Assembly: GCF_002953715.1 (NCBI RefSeq)
Contig: NZ_CP025012.1
Span: 248,001-312,000, forward strand
DNA from: Rhizobium leguminosarum
GTDB lineage: Bacteria; Pseudomonadota; Alphaproteobacteria; Rhizobiales; Rhizobiaceae
Reading direction: 5' to 3'
DNA length: 64,000 nt
In this document: positions 8,360-17,952 of the stretch, one piece after another
Position numbering within the stretch: position 1 is the first letter of the stretch
How the letters are laid out: the number at the start of each line of letters is the position of its first letter
Made by a program: the position numbers and the translations under genes
Notes under the pieces: model-generated
Told to the model about the DNA's origin: nothing
The model's database searches: none
What the model saw: only the letters and a program-made list of their open reading frames with translations

Positions 8360-10420
8360 TTATCGCCACATGCCGCGCATGCGGGCGCCGACATCGATGC
8401 GCACCTGCCGCGCCTGCTGCTGGGCGACGCTGCCGGATTTCACCTGCGGCCAGCTGCAGGCTTCGAAGAACTGCAGCAGCGTTGCCGGAATGAAGCGGCT
8501 GCGTGAGGCATAGACATGCCGGTCGCCCTGCGAATTCTGCCCGTAGGTGAAGAAGCGTTGCGGCACGACGAGGTCGAGACCATCCCGGGCGCGTGTCATG
8601 GCGACATAGAGCAGCCGGCGTTCCTCCTCGATTTCGGCAGTGGTGCCGACGGCCAGATCGCTCGGTATGCAGCCGTCGACGACGTTCAGCATGAAGACCT
8701 TCGTCCATTCCTGGCCTTTGGCGGAGTGGATGGTCGACAGGATGAGATAGTCTTCGTCGAGAAGCGGCACGCCCGCCTGGTCGCTGGTCGCATCCGGCGG
8801 ATCGAGGGTGAGTTCGGTGAGAAAGCGCTCGCGCGAGGCATAACCGCTAGCGATCTGCTCGAGCTGCAGCAGGTCGGCCTGCCGCGTCGCTGCGTCCTCG
8901 TGCAGCCGTTCCAGATGCGGCGCGTACCACTGCCGTGCCAGGCCGATTTCCGCCGGCCAGCCGGCCTTGCCGGTCTTCAGCTCCTGCAGCATCGAAACGA
9001 ACATAGTCCAGTCCTCGCCGGAGCGCGGTGGCGCGGGCATAGCGGCGAGAGCAGAAATCGGGCTGGCATCCTCGGCCATCAGGTCGAGCGTCTTCTGCGC
9101 CGTCGACGGCCCGACGCCCGGCAGGATCTGCATCAGCCGGAAGCCCGCCACCCGGTCGCGCGGGTTTTGCGCGAAGCGAAGGGCGGCCAGCATGTCCTTC
9201 ACATGCGCGCTGTCGAGAAACTTCAGCCCGCCGAATTTGACGAAGGGGATGTTGCGCCGGGTCAGCTCGACTTCCAGCGGCCCGCTGTGATGCGAGGCGC
9301 GGAAGAGCACGGCCTGCTGCTTGAGCGTGAGGCCTTCCTCGCGATTGTCGAGCACCATGTCGGCGACATAGCGCGCCTGCTCGGCCTCGTCGCGCACCGT
9401 GACCAGGCGCGGCCGCTCGGACGATTGCCGTTCGGTCCAGAGGTTCTTGGTGAAGCGCTCCGAGGCGAGATCGATGACGGCGTTGGCGGCGGCGAGGATC
9501 GGCTGCGTCGAACGGTAGTTGCGGTCGAGCGTGACGATATTGGCGGCCGGGCTGAAGGCGGCGGGAAAATCGAGGATATTGCGCACCGTTGCGGCGCGGA
9601 AGGAATAGATCGACTGCGCATCGTCGCCGACGACGGTCAGCCCCTGGCCGCCGGGCTTCAGCGCCAGCAGGATCGAGGCCTGCAGCCGGTTGGTGTCCTG
9701 ATATTCGTCGACCAGCACATGGTCGAAGCGGCTGCCGATATCCTCGGCAATGATAGTCTCGCCGACCATCTGCGCCCAGTAGAGTAGCAGATCGTCGTAA
9801 TCGAGCACGTTCTGGCTCTGCTTGGCCTCGACATAGCTGGCGAAAAGTTCGCGCAGCTGTTTCTCCCACGTCGCGCACCAGGGAAAGACGTCGCGCAGCA
9901 CGAGGTCGAGCGCGGTTTCCGAATTCACCGCCCTGGAATAGATGGCAAGGCACGTGCCCTTTGTGGGAAAACGGCTTTCCGTCTTCGAGAAACCAAGGTC
10001 GTGCCGGATCAGGTTCATCAGGTCGGCACTGTCTTCGCGGTCGTGGATGGTAAACCCAGGATCGAGACCGATCTGCTCCGCATAATCGCGCAACAGCCGG
10101 GCGCCGATGCCGTGGAAGGTGCCGGACCAGGAAAGCGCATCCGCCATGACGCCGGCATTCGAGCCAAGCACATCGCGGCAGATACGCTCGACGCGTCGCG
10201 CCATCTCGGCGGCTGCCCGGCGCGAGAAGGTCATCAGCAGGATGCGGCGGGGATCGGCGCCTTTGACGATGAGATGGGCGACCCGATGCGCCAAGGTATT
10301 CGTCTTGCCGGAGCCGGCACCGGCAATGACCAGCAGCGGCCCGGCAATATGGTTGCCGTCGATGAGCGTGCCGTGCTCGACGGCCATGCGCTGCTGCGGA
10401 TTGAGCTTTTCGAGGTACAT
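8360..10420 (-). CDS. UvrD/PcrA-like ATP-dependent DNA helicase (SF1A)
   Basis: A 686-residue superfamily 1A helicase. In order: LNPQQRMAVEH (Q-motif), VIAGAGSGKTNTLAHR (Walker A), TFSRRAAAEMARR (Ia), VDEYQDTNRLQ (Walker B), VVGDDAQSIYSFRAA (III), LDRNYRSTQPIL (IV), LSTIHSAKGQEWTKVFML (V) and EERRLLYVAMTRARDGLDL (VI). All motifs look intact. It is somewhat shorter than UvrD and lacks an obvious RNA-polymerase-binding tail, so it may be a second UvrD-type helicase rather than the repair enzyme itself. It ends 11 bases from the convergent hydrolase gene. The upstream ribosome site is weak. Confidence 0.92.
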   Translation of the reverse strand: MYLEKLNPQQRMAVEHGTLIDGNHIAGPLLVIAGAGSGKTNTLAHRVAHLIVKGADPRRILLMTFSRRAAAEMARRVERICRDVLGSNAGVMADALSWSGTFHGIGARLLRDYAEQIGLDPGFTIHDREDSADLMNLIRHDLGFSKTESRFPTKGTCLAIYSRAVNSETALDLVLRDVFPWCATWEKQLRELFASYVEAKQSQNVLDYDDLLLYWAQMVGETIIAEDIGSRFDHVLVDEYQDTNRLQASILLALKPGGQGLTVVGDDAQSIYSFRAATVRNILDFPAAFSPAANIVTLDRNYRSTQPILAAANAVIDLASERFTKNLWTERQSSERPRLVTVRDEAEQARYVADMVLDNREEGLTLKQQAVLFRASHHSGPLEVELTRRNIPFVKFGGLKFLDSAHVKDMLAALRFAQNPRDRVAGFRLMQILPGVGPSTAQKTLDLMAEDASPISALAAMPAPPRSGEDWTMFVSMLQELKTGKAGWPAEIGLARQWYAPHLERLHEDAATRQADLLQLEQIASGYASRERFLTELTLDPPDATSDQAGVPLLDEDYLILSTIHSAKGQEWTKVFMLNVVDGCIPSDLAVGTTAEIEEERRLLYVAMTRARDGLDLVVPQRFFTYGQNSQGDRHVYASRSRFIPATLLQFFEACSWPQVKSGSVAQQQARQVRIDVGARMRGMWR

Positions 10421-10527
10421 CCAGCCGTCCGGTCGGGCTCCCGCAGAATCACTGCGGAAAGATTAGATGTTCCTTGAATGTTCGCGATTGCCGTCCCTGT
10501 CAAGCGATCTGGCGCGCGAGCAACATC

Positions 10528-10794
10528 TCAGTCGGGGAAATCCGGGCCGATCTCGCGCCGCACCAGCTTCAGGCTGCGGTCGGGCTGAAGGATATAGGTT
10601 TCCTCCACGCGCTGGCCCGTCTCGTTGTAGAACTGGTTGTAGACGGCGCTGCCGACTGGCGACTTGGTGAGCTTCGTTCGTGGCTGGCCGCCATAGGTAA
10701 TGCTGCCGGGAATAGGTTCCAGCGCCGGCGTATCGGCCGAGGAGCAGCCGGCAAGCAGTGCCCCGGCAAACAAGGCGGGCAGAAGCGCTTTCAT
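10528..10794 (-). CDS. Small predicted lipoprotein, function unknown
   Basis: An 88-residue protein beginning MKALLPALFAGALLAGCSS, a signal peptide with a good lipobox (LAGC), so it is probably lipidated and envelope-anchored. The mature part (TPALEPIPGSITYGGQPRT, then VYNQFYNETGQRVEETYILQ) looks like a small beta-rich domain. I do not recognise the family. Three in-frame ATGs occur within 10 bases (10803, 10800, 10794). AGAGGG ends just upstream of the first, giving best spacing to the third, which also starts a clean signal peptide. Confidence 0.7.
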   Translation of the reverse strand: MKALLPALFAGALLAGCSSADTPALEPIPGSITYGGQPRTKLTKSPVGSAVYNQFYNETGQRVEETYILQPDRSLKLVRREIGPDFPD

Positions 10795-10972
10795 CGTCAT
10801 CATCCCTCTTTCGACTGCAGCCAGATATGGAAGCCGCGGCGCCTTTCGCCAAGGGGTGCCCATGCCACCGCGCAGGTATCGCTGTCGAACAGGCTCTTCT
10901 TTTCCGGGGGACGCAACGAAATGCGTCGCCGCGGCGTTAACAGACATCAACCAACATCAGGAAACGTTCACG

Positions 10973-11233
10973 GTGCTCGGCTTTCCAGCATTCACGGGGC
11001 ATGGCGAGCCCGGCCGGCAGGGCCACAGCGATGCCGCGACGCGCGCCTCGGTGGAAAGCGCCCTTCATGCGGCCGGCGATATCGAAGCCGGCGAAATCAC
11101 CGTCGGCATATCCGGCTCCTATGTCATCCTGGAAGGTTTCGTGTGCCGGCGTGGCGATGTCGAGCGGGCGATCGAGATCGCCGAGGGCGTCGTCGGCCGG
11201 GGCTATGTGCGTGCTCGCTTGCTGCGACGCTAA
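10973..11233 (+). CDS. BON-domain protein
   Basis: An 86-residue protein with a GTG start; AGGAA at 10959-10963 gives a spacing of nine. Residues ~25-86 form a BON-like alpha/beta unit: ATRASVESALHAAGDIEAGE, then ITVGISGSYVILEGFVC with the typical VxLxGxV strand, then a helix and VRARLLRR. BON domains bind phospholipids or partner proteins in periplasm or membrane contexts. No signal peptide is visible, so localisation is unclear. The preceding bases are open in this frame, so the start is inferred. Confidence 0.6.
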   Translation: MLGFPAFTGHGEPGRQGHSDAATRASVESALHAAGDIEAGEITVGISGSYVILEGFVCRRGDVERAIEIAEGVVGRGYVRARLLRR

Positions 11234-11234
11234 T

Positions 11235-11280
11235 GCATGTCGCCTAAAAGTGTGCAGCGGTTTTAGGACAACGACATTCA
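11235..11280. repeat. Rhizobial intergenic repeat, copy 1
   Basis: GCATGTCGCC, the core AAAAGTGTGCAGCGGTTTT and ACGACAT appear in order right after the BON gene stop. The same arrangement recurs at 19184-19240, and the core recurs in variant form at 26681-26700 and 62963-62981. The outer GCATGTCG/CGACAT parts are inverted, so the transcript can fold. Confidence 0.7.
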
Positions 11281-11387
11281 TCAATAAAAATCCGGCGCCG
11301 GTCTGCGCGCTCATCGCTTTGCGCATGAAGGGAACCAAAATGCTCTCTCGCGTGTTGAAAGGCCGGACCTAAACGCTGGAGACTCTC

Positions 11388-11651
11388 ATGCAGTTGCTTC
11401 CTCGCCTCTGGGCAACGACCTTGATCGTGGGTTGCGGTGTCTTTGCCGGCTCCGCCCATGCCTCGCTGGAAACCGGCACGAATTATTCCGCTTTGCCGAA
11501 GGACCAGATCGCCCTCAACGAATATACCGGGGCCGTCGCCTGCCAGCCGGCAGATCCTCACTATCTCCCCTCCTTCATCCGCGCGGTGGACGGCACGATC
11601 ATCGGTGTCGGTTATATCGAAGTGGAGAATGAGGGCGGCGCGGACTGCTGA
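11388..11651 (+). CDS. Small secreted protein, function unknown
   Basis: An 87-residue protein. The first ~25 residues (MQLLPRLWATTLIVGCGVFA, ending GSAHAS) look like a Sec signal peptide with AHA cleavage. The mature ~60 residues include GTNYSALPKDQIALNEYTG and an FIRAVDGTIIGVGYIEVENE strand pair, with a C-terminal Cys and an internal Cys that could form a disulfide. No family recognised. The gene stands alone between repeat elements. Confidence 0.6.
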   Translation: MQLLPRLWATTLIVGCGVFAGSAHASLETGTNYSALPKDQIALNEYTGAVACQPADPHYLPSFIRAVDGTIIGVGYIEVENEGGADC

Positions 11652-11942
11652 AACATCCGCTTTGCTCGGACGAGGCTCGCCTGCGCTTCCGCAGAGGGTA
11701 CGAGCCTCTAACCATCATCATGATGGCTGGGCATCTTCTATGAAGACACCTGTACCAGACGCAACGCCTGTTGCACCAAAACCCGGCGCGAGTTCGATGC
11801 AGGGTTAAGTAAAATTAAAGCATTGTCCCGTTCCGGCACGTTCCGTTTACGAACGAGCTGAAGCGGCCTGGAAATCCTGACCGAAGTGCAGCGCATAACC
11901 CCGAAAATCGGAATCGATTTTCGGAAAGGATTATGCGCCAGT
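11652..11942. other. Intergenic spacer
   Basis: No supported gene. The only structure seen is the long palindrome at its right end (11891-11938); the rest is unremarkable. Confidence 0.5.
11891..11938. repeat. 48-bp imperfect palindrome (REP-like)
   Basis: GCGCATAA (11891-11898) pairs with TTATGCGC (11931-11938), and inside them CCGAAAATCG pairs with CGATTTTCGG. It sits immediately downstream of the leftward DUF982 gene, so its transcript would form a long stem at the 3' end. Similar palindromes are common between genes in Rhizobium (recalled, not checked). Confidence 0.65.
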
Positions 11943-12185
11943 TCAATGAAGCTTCAGCTTCGCCTCTTCGGCTGCCGCCAGAAACTCGGCTCTCGCCTCT
12001 TCCACGCTCTTGCGCCCATCGAGCGCTGCCCGGCAAGTGCTGCGGGCCTTGATATAACGAAGCCCGCGCACACTCGGCCAGAGATCCGCCAGGCACTTCA
12101 GCGCATCGAACGGACCATTGACCGTTCGCGCATCGGCATTTTCGAAACCAACCTTGACCGGGCTGTTCCATCTTTCAGTTGCCAT
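11943..12185 (-). CDS. DUF982 domain protein
   Basis: An 80-residue protein. After MATERWNSPVKVGFENADAR comes the DUF982 pattern: VNGPFDALKCLADLWPSVRG, then a basic RYIKARSTCRAALDGRKSVE and a helix rich in Ala/Glu at the C-terminus. DUF982 proteins are small, found mainly in Rhizobiales in many copies, and have no assigned function. The ATG is preceded by GGAGGAG at good spacing. It is convergent with nothing and is followed by a strong palindrome. Confidence 0.75.
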   Translation of the reverse strand: MATERWNSPVKVGFENADARTVNGPFDALKCLADLWPSVRGLRYIKARSTCRAALDGRKSVEEARAEFLAAAEEAKLKLH

Positions 12186-12446
12186 CGACGCTCCTCCACG
12201 ATTTTCGATAGAAACGAGCGCAGCATCTCCCAGTTCCTCCGGGGAGACGCCGCCATGATCACCATTCTAGCGTGATTTTCACGGTCAACAATGGTGAATC
12301 GTTGGTTGCTAATGAGGCGAAATGTCAGCTTGCGGGTGAGGTTGCGTGCGCACGCACGCCAAGAGGAATTTCTATCGGTCGCAAATAAGTTGTATAGCGC
12401 CGGCGCGCTGCCATCGCTACCATGTTGGGCAAGCTGAGGGCTCGAC

Positions 12447-12890
12447 ATGCGTTTAGATCGACAATTGATCCAGGCTGCTTTTCTCTACGGGGCGCTGGCA
12501 ATGCCGGCCCTCGCCGGCGGCGCGCCGCCGCCCGCTGAAGACGCTTTCTTCGCGCGCCTCTCCATCGAGGCCATCCCAAGACTGCAGCGGGAATATTTAC
12601 GGGCGACTCTGCCTCGGCACGGTGAAGGGACGGCGATCGACCTCACTACCCGTTTCATCTCGGAGAATGCGCCTCGCTGGTATATCGAAGGCATTGATGA
12701 TGGAGTGTCCCCGCGACCCCACGCGCCGATTCCAGGCGAAGAAATGGTGGTAACCGGAGAACTGTTCGAACTGTGGCAGTTATCCCCGTTCATACCGTAT
12801 TATCTCGAAGTAAGCGAGCTTCCCGATTGCGCTGCGTGGCTGTCCGGTTCATGCAGATGGCTGCCCCTCACCCTAACCCTCTCCCCGTAA
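12447..12890 (+). CDS. Predicted secreted protein whose C-terminus lies inside a RIME element
   Basis: A 147-residue protein with a signal peptide (LIQAAFLYGALAMPALAGGA, residues ~6-25). The mature part contains LSIEAIPRLQREYLRA and ISENAPRWYIEGIDDGVS; no family recognised. The last nine codons (LPLTLTLSP) and the stop are supplied by the RIME that begins at 12863, so the native C-terminus has been replaced or extended. The start has GAGGG at suitable spacing. The gene may be a remnant or a functional gene with a mobile-repeat-derived tail. Confidence 0.55.
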   Translation: MRLDRQLIQAAFLYGALAMPALAGGAPPPAEDAFFARLSIEAIPRLQREYLRATLPRHGEGTAIDLTTRFISENAPRWYIEGIDDGVSPRPHAPIPGEEMVVTGELFELWQLSPFIPYYLEVSELPDCAAWLSGSCRWLPLTLTLSP

Positions 12891-13002
12891 AAACGGGGCG
12901 AGGGGACGTGCCCTGCGAGAGGTGAGCGGGGGACGGAGAGGTTGCGGCATATCCCCTTCGCCCCGTTTACGGGGAGAAGGCGGCGGCAGCCGGATGAGGG
13001 GC
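12863..13002. repeat. RIME1-type Rhizobium intergenic mosaic element
   Basis: A 140-bp element bounded by perfect inverted ends GCCCCTCA (12863-12870) and TGAGGGGC (12995-13002). It has two internal palindromes around CCCCGTAAAAACGGGG and CCCCGTTTACGGGG. This matches the known RIME1 layout of rhizobial genomes: two palindromes and CCCTCTCCCC-type arms. Confidence 0.85.
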
Positions 13003-13153
13003 TGGTCTCGCCGATCTACTAAGTCGGGATGTTGCGTGTGACGTTAAATAACGCCCTCCGCCCAGTCCACACTTTTACAGCAGCGAACTGTTGTCCACTT
13101 GTCGCCCGCCTCGCTGAGGGAGGAAAGTGATTTCCCGATATCTAAGAGAAAAC

Positions 13154-13228
13154 TGGTGCTGCCGAGTGGGATTGAACCACCGACCTCACCCTTACCAAGG
13201 GTGTGCTCTACCACTGAGCTACGGCAGC
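13154..13228 (-). tRNA. tRNA-Thr (anticodon GGT)
   Basis: Read on the minus strand it starts GCTGCCGTAGCTCAGTGGTA and ends CGGCAGC-A-CCA, with the acceptor arms GCTGCCG/CGGCAGC fully paired. The anticodon loop is TTGGTAA (anticodon GGT). The T-arm GGTTCAATCC is standard and CCA is encoded. Confidence 0.95.
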
Positions 13229-13381
13229 AGGACCAGTACCCGTGCGAGCCATGTGGCTCAATCGCGAGAACGGGGGGCTATTGCCACAGCTTGGCGGCCA
13301 GCGCAAGCCGCAAATTCCAACTTCGCGTCGATTGCAATGACGGGCCTTTTGGATTGGCGCGAATTCGGCTAATCCTGTCGC

Positions 13382-13576
13382 ATGAACCAAAAGACCGAAA
13401 CCGGCCAGCAGAGCCGCAAGCAAGCGATCGAAGCACAGGCAAAACTGCGCCGCGAGCGCGCCGCCGAAAAGCTCAGGGAAAATCTGGGGCGACGCAAACA
13501 GCAGGTCCGCGCCCGCCGTTCGGGCCAGGCCGACGAAACAAATGGGCTGCCCGCCGCAAAAATGGACGAATCGTAA
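13382..13576 (+). CDS. Small, highly charged protein upstream of murA
   Basis: A 64-residue protein, mostly one predicted long helix rich in Arg, Lys, Glu and Gln (SRKQAIEAQAKLRRERAAEK, then LRENLGRRKQQVRARR). No domain recognised. It lies about 100 bases before murA on the same strand. Its composition suits a nucleic-acid- or ribosome-associated protein, but that is a guess. Short charged ORFs can be spurious; its consistent helical pattern and position make it plausible. Confidence 0.55.
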   Translation: MNQKTETGQQSRKQAIEAQAKLRRERAAEKLRENLGRRKQQVRARRSGQADETNGLPAAKMDES

Positions 13577-13683
13577 TGTTCCGTCCGTCGCGAATTGAAG
13601 CGTGTCGATAAATCCCCTAAACACCTCACTCCTTATTCCAAGGCAGAACTTTCAGGAAAGGCGGGCGCTGCCCGTAAGCGCAC

Positions 13684-14976
13684 ATGGATCGTATCAGAAT
13701 CGTCGGCGGTAATGAGCTGAATGGCATCATTCCGATTTCCGGCGCCAAGAATGCCGCACTGCCGCTGATGATCGCCTCGCTTCTGACCAGCGATACGCTG
13801 ACGCTCGAAAACGTGCCACATCTGGCCGATGTCGAATTGCTGATGCGCATCCTCGGCAATCACGGCGTCGATGTCGCCGTCAACGGCCGCCGCGAGCGCC
13901 AGGAAGATTCCTATTCGCGCACGATCCATTTCACCTGCCGCACCATCGTCGATACCACAGCGTCCTATGAACTGGTTTCGAAGATGCGCGCCTCCTTCTG
14001 GGTCATCGGCCCGCTGTTGGCGCGCGAAGGCCATTGCCGCGTTTCGCTGCCGGGCGGCTGTGCCATCGGCACCCGTCCCGTCGATCTCTTCATCGAAGGC
14101 CTGACGGCGCTCGGCGCGACCATGGAGATCGATGCCGGTTATATCAACGCCAAGGCCCCGGCTGGCGGCCTGATCGGCGCGCGCTACACTTTCCCGAAGG
14201 TCTCCGTCGGCGCCACCCATGTGATGATGATGGCGGCAACGCTTGCCCGCGGCACGACGGTGATCGGCAATGCCGCCCGCGAGCCTGAGGTCGTCGATCT
14301 CGCCAACTGCCTGAACGCCATGGGTGCGAAGATCACAGGCGCCGGCACGGCGACGATCACCATCGAAGGCGTCACCTCGCTCTCCGGCGCCCGCCATCGC
14401 GTGCTGCCGGATCGCATCGAGACCGGCACCTACGCCATGGCCGTCGCCATGGCCGGCGGCGACGTCGTGCTCGAGAATACCGATGTGGCGCTGCTCGAGA
14501 CCGCGGTGGAAACGCTGCGCCGCGCCGGCGCGGAAATCTCGTCGACCAACAATGGCATGCGCATCAAGCGCAATGGCGCCGGCATCAAGCCGGTCGATAT
14601 CGTCACCGATCCTTTCCCGGGTTTCCCGACCGATCTGCAGGCGCAGTTCATGGCGCTGATGACCCGCTCTTCCGGCGTCTCGCATGTCACCGAGACCATC
14701 TTCGAAAACCGTTTCATGCATGTGCAGGAGCTTGCCCGCCTCGGCGCCAGGATCTCGCTGTCCGGCCAGACGGCGAAGATCGAGGGTGTCGAGCGCCTGC
14801 GCGGTGCGCCCGTCATGGCGACCGATCTGCGCGCCTCCGTCTCGCTCGTCATCGCCGGCCTTGCCGCCGAGGGCGAAACCACGGTCTCCCGCGTCTATCA
14901 CCTCGACCGCGGTTTCGAACGGCTCGAGGAGAAGCTGACCCGCTGCGGCGCCATCGTCGAGCGCATCAGCGAGTAA
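13684..14976 (+). CDS. murA: UDP-N-acetylglucosamine 1-carboxyvinyltransferase
   Basis: A 430-residue EPT/RT-fold enzyme catalysing the first committed step of peptidoglycan synthesis: transfer of enolpyruvate from PEP to UDP-GlcNAc. [20 protein letters not shown] holds the conserved KN pair. [14 protein letters not shown] and [20 protein letters not shown] follow, with Cys126 as the PEP-binding, fosfomycin-target cysteine. [18 protein letters not shown] is another conserved block. Length is normal. No strong ribosome site is seen close to the ATG. It heads a run with DUF2948 and hisD, an order I recall as conserved in rhizobia. Confidence 0.97.
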   Translation: MDRIRIVGGNELNGIIPISGAKNAALPLMIASLLTSDTLTLENVPHLADVELLMRILGNHGVDVAVNGRRERQEDSYSRTIHFTCRTIVDTTASYELVSKMRASFWVIGPLLAREGHCRVSLPGGCAIGTRPVDLFIEGLTALGATMEIDAGYINAKAPAGGLIGARYTFPKVSVGATHVMMMAATLARGTTVIGNAAREPEVVDLANCLNAMGAKITGAGTATITIEGVTSLSGARHRVLPDRIETGTYAMAVAMAGGDVVLENTDVALLETAVETLRRAGAEISSTNNGMRIKRNGAGIKPVDIVTDPFPGFPTDLQAQFMALMTRSSGVSHVTETIFENRFMHVQELARLGARISLSGQTAKIEGVERLRGAPVMATDLRASVSLVIAGLAAEGETTVSRVYHLDRGFERLEEKLTRCGAIVERISE

Positions 14977-15084
14977 GCACCGTTCATCCCGGTTGCGTAA
15001 TTGGTCGCCGCGCCTTATTTCCCTTGTCTGACGCATCGCCATTCCGGCGGTGCCCGGCCTAGGCCGGTAATGGGATGAGGCTGA

Positions 15085-15516
15085 ATGACCGACCTGAAAC
15101 TTGTTGCGCTCGATAACGAGGATCTTGCGATCATGTCCGCGCATATGCAGGACAGCGTCTTCAAGGTCGGCGACATCGACTGGTCGCCGCGCGACGCGCA
15201 GTTCGCGCTTGCCGCCAATCGTTTCGTCTGGGAAGGTGCCGAGCGCAAGCGCAAGGGTTTCGAGCGCCGCCGGGCTGCCCTGGTCTTCAAGCGCGTGCTT
15301 GCCGTCCGCTCGCTTGGCATCGATCGTGGAAAACGCGACGAGGTGCTGTCGCTGCTGGCGCTGCGCTTCGAGCAGAAGGGCGAGGGGCCTGAGGGTACGA
15401 TCGAGCTGTCGCTATCCGGCACGGCCTCGATTGCGCTCGATGTCGAATGCATCGAGGTCCAACTGGCCGATATCGGCGGCGCCTGGGAGGCCTCCTCCAA
15501 GCCTCGCCACCGCTGA
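15085..15516 (+). CDS. DUF2948 family protein
   Basis: A 143-residue protein starting MTDLKLVALDNEDLAIMSAH. It continues with QDSVFKVGDIDWSPRDAQFA and a basic ERKRKGFERRRAALVFKRVL stretch, the recognisable DUF2948 pattern of alphaproteobacteria. It usually lies between murA and hisD, as here. Function unknown. The C-terminal strands (GTIELSLSGTASIALDVECI) look like a small beta sheet. Confidence 0.85.
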   Translation: MTDLKLVALDNEDLAIMSAHMQDSVFKVGDIDWSPRDAQFALAANRFVWEGAERKRKGFERRRAALVFKRVLAVRSLGIDRGKRDEVLSLLALRFEQKGEGPEGTIELSLSGTASIALDVECIEVQLADIGGAWEASSKPRHR

Positions 15517-15570
15517 AATGACGCCGAAAGTTTAAATATCGCAGTTTCGAGTTGGGAAGGAATATCGGCC

Positions 15571-16869
15571 TTGGCAATCTGGCTGGATCAGGCATCGGAA
15601 GGTTTCGAGCAGCATTTTGCCGCCTTTCTGACGACGAAGCGTGAAGTCTCCGAGGATGTGAACATCGTCGTTCGCGCCATCATCGATGACGTGCGCGCCC
15701 GCGGCGATGTGGCGCTTGCCGAATATTCGCTGAAATTCGACGGCATCGATTACGCCACCGTCCCGATGCGCGTCACGCCTGAAGAGATCGACGCCGCCGT
15801 CGAGGCGGTGCCTTCGGAAGTGCTGGGCGCGCTGAAGCTCGCCGCACTGCGCATCGAATCCCACCATCGCCGGCAGCTGCCGAAGGACGATATCTACGAG
15901 GATGACCTCGGCGTCGGCCTCGGCTCGCGCTGGACGGCGATCGAGGCGGTCGGGCTCTATGTTCCGGGCGGCACCGCGAGTTATCCAAGCTCGGTGCTGA
16001 TGAACGCCGTGCCGGCCAAGGTCGCCGGTGTCGATCGCATCGTCATCGCCGTTCCTGCCACCGGCGGCGCCGTCAATCCGGCAGTGCTTGCCGCCGCCAA
16101 GCTTGTCGGTGTCACCGAGATTTATCGTGTCGGCGGCGCCCAGGCGATCGCGGCTCTTGCCTATGGCACCGAGACGATCGCCCCGGTCGCCAAGATCACC
16201 GGTCCCGGCAATGCCTATGTCGCTGCTGCCAAGCGCCATGTCTTCGGCACCGTCGGCATCGATATGATCGCCGGTCCCTCCGAAGTGCTTGTCATTGCAG
16301 ACAAGGACAACAATCCGGATTGGATCGCAGCCGACCTCTTGGCGCAGGCCGAGCACGATGTCAGTTCCCAGGCGATCCTGATCACCGACGATGCCGCATT
16401 CGGCAAGGCGGTGGAGCAGGCGGTCGAACGCCAGCTGAAGACGCTGAACCGCGCCGAGACGGCGGCGGCAAGCTGGCGCGATTTCGGCGCGGTCATCCTC
16501 GTTGCCGACCTGAAACAGGCCATTCCGCTGGCAAACCGTATCGCCGCCGAGCATCTGGAGCTCGCCGTCGTCAATCCGGACCGGCTGCTCGACGGCATCC
16601 GCAATGCCGGCGCGATCTTCATGGGCGCCCATACGCCTGAGGTCATCGGCGATTATGTCGGCGGTTCGAACCATGTGCTGCCGACGGCGCGTTCGGCGCG
16701 CTTCTCATCCGGCCTTTCGGTGCTTGATTTCGTCAAGCGCACCTCGATCCTGCGCCTCGGCCCGCAGCAGCTCCGCACCCTCGGCCCGGCGGCGATCGCC
16801 CTTGCCGTTTCCGAAGGCCTCGATGCCCATGCGCGATCGGTCGCGATCCGCCTCAACCTCGAAAGGTGA
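15571..16869 (+). CDS. hisD: Histidinol dehydrogenase
   Basis: A 432-residue enzyme performing the last two steps of histidine synthesis (L-histidinol to L-histidine, two NAD+). Signatures are [55 protein letters not shown], and the zinc/catalytic region [13 protein letters not shown] and AAEHLELAV. Translation appears to start at TTG (15571) after GGAAGGAA; the resulting [10 protein letters not shown]-terminus matches rhizobial HisD. UPF0262 and phosphatase genes follow tightly, so the three are probably cotranscribed. Confidence 0.96.
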   Translation: MAIWLDQASEGFEQHFAAFLTTKREVSEDVNIVVRAIIDDVRARGDVALAEYSLKFDGIDYATVPMRVTPEEIDAAVEAVPSEVLGALKLAALRIESHHRRQLPKDDIYEDDLGVGLGSRWTAIEAVGLYVPGGTASYPSSVLMNAVPAKVAGVDRIVIAVPATGGAVNPAVLAAAKLVGVTEIYRVGGAQAIAALAYGTETIAPVAKITGPGNAYVAAAKRHVFGTVGIDMIAGPSEVLVIADKDNNPDWIAADLLAQAEHDVSSQAILITDDAAFGKAVEQAVERQLKTLNRAETAAASWRDFGAVILVADLKQAIPLANRIAAEHLELAVVNPDRLLDGIRNAGAIFMGAHTPEVIGDYVGGSNHVLPTARSARFSSGLSVLDFVKRTSILRLGPQQLRTLGPAAIALAVSEGLDAHARSVAIRLNLER

Positions 16870-16873
16870 GGGC

Positions 16874-17347
16874 ATGGCGAAGGGCGAATTCCGGCTTTGC
16901 GACGTCGTCCTTGACGATACGATCGGCCGTTCGACGCCCGATGTCGAGCATGAACGCGCGGTCGCCATCTTCGATCTGATCGAGGAGAACAGGTTCGAGC
17001 CGCTCGGCCATGTCGGCGGACCTTACCGGCTGAACATCTCGCTGGTCGATTCGAAACTGGTTTTCGCCATCACCACCGAAGAGGGTGGCGGCGTCGCCAC
17101 TCATATCCTGTCGCTCACGCCCTTCCGGCGGATCGTCAAGGATTACTTCATGATCTGCGAGAGCTATTACGAAGCGATCCGTTCGTCGACGCCGAGCCGC
17201 ATCGAAGCGATCGACATGGGCCGGCGCGGCATCCACAATGAAGGCTCGCAGACGCTGAAGGATAGGCTGGCCGGCAAGATAGAGGTCGATTTCGATACCG
17301 CCCGGCGCCTTTTCACGCTGGTCTGCGTGCTCTACTGGCGCGGATGA
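16874..17347 (+). CDS. UPF0262 family protein
   Basis: A 157-residue protein ([20 protein letters not shown]...) matching the UPF0262 family, which in alphaproteobacteria regularly follows hisD. Conserved-looking blocks are [23 protein letters not shown] and [36 protein letters not shown] comes near residue 115. Function unknown. It starts four bases after the hisD stop, and its own stop overlaps the next start (ATGA), which indicates coupled translation. Confidence 0.87.
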   Translation: MAKGEFRLCDVVLDDTIGRSTPDVEHERAVAIFDLIEENRFEPLGHVGGPYRLNISLVDSKLVFAITTEEGGGVATHILSLTPFRRIVKDYFMICESYYEAIRSSTPSRIEAIDMGRRGIHNEGSQTLKDRLAGKIEVDFDTARRLFTLVCVLYWRG

Positions 17348-17829
17348 CGGCAATGGAGCGCGCCGCCGATGTCGAGGAGGGAAAGCGGCCGGGCGCCATC
17401 CTTTTCATGTGCGGGATGAATGCCATCCGCTCGCCGATAGCCGAAGCGATCGCCCGTAGCATTCTGCCGGCCAATACCTATATCAGGTCTGCCGGCGTTC
17501 GCGCCGGCGAGCGCGATCCCTTCGTGGATGCCGTGCTCGATGAAATCGGGCTTTCCCTCGGGCGCCGCCAGCCGCAGACGCTGGAAGAGCTCGAGGATGA
17601 TTATTTCGATCTGATCATCACGCTGTCACCGCAGGCCCATCATGCAGCACTCGAGCTGACGCGGTCGAGTGCGGTCGATGTCGTCTATTGGCCGACCATG
17701 GATCCGACGGTTGCAATCGGAACGCGCGAGCAGATTCTGGAGAGCTACCGCGAGGTCCGCGATCATCTGGCCGGCCTCATCGAAAGCCGGCTACTCAAAC
17801 GAAATGGCATTGCCGCGCAATCGGCATGA
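17344..17829 (+). CDS. Low-molecular-weight phosphotyrosine phosphatase-like protein
   Basis: A 161-residue protein with the CX5R-S P-loop [15 protein letters not shown] (Cys23, Arg29), as in LMW protein-tyrosine phosphatases and arsenate reductases. A later WPTMDPT could supply the general-acid Asp. The N-terminal 15 residues are an extra tail. [15 protein letters not shown] replaces the usual MDxxN segment, so the substrate may differ from classic LMW-PTPs. It overlaps the UPF0262 stop by four bases. Role in the hisD operon unknown. Confidence 0.8.
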   Translation: MTAMERAADVEEGKRPGAILFMCGMNAIRSPIAEAIARSILPANTYIRSAGVRAGERDPFVDAVLDEIGLSLGRRQPQTLEELEDDYFDLIITLSPQAHHAALELTRSSAVDVVYWPTMDPTVAIGTREQILESYREVRDHLAGLIESRLLKRNGIAAQSA

Positions 17830-17850
17830 AAACAAATAAAGGAAAGCCTG

Positions 17851-17879
17851 ATCAACGAGGTTCACAAACCTGCGTTGAT
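17851..17879 (+). terminator. Hairpin between phosphatase gene and infA
   Basis: ATCAACG/CGTTGAT plus AGGTT/AACCT give a 12-pair stem with one bulged G and a CACA loop, 21 bases after the phosphatase stop. The T-tract after it is poor (GTGTAGTTTC). Likely end of the hisD operon. Confidence 0.5.
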
Positions 17880-17952
17880 TGTGTAGTTTCCGCCCAAATT
17901 TTAAAGGCGCGCGCTGCGCTGCCTATTCAACCCACAGGAAGAAAACACTTAT

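Noticed and set aside
8516..9787. Long open frame (423 codons) opposite the UvrD-like helicase
   Set aside because: Antisense to a gene with every helicase motif intact. The translated product is low-complexity and Arg/Gly/Asp-rich, as expected from high-GC third-position bias.
13633..15144. 503-codon open frame opposite murA
   Set aside because: murA is full-length with conserved active-site motifs; the antisense product shows no domain and has the composition of a shadow frame.
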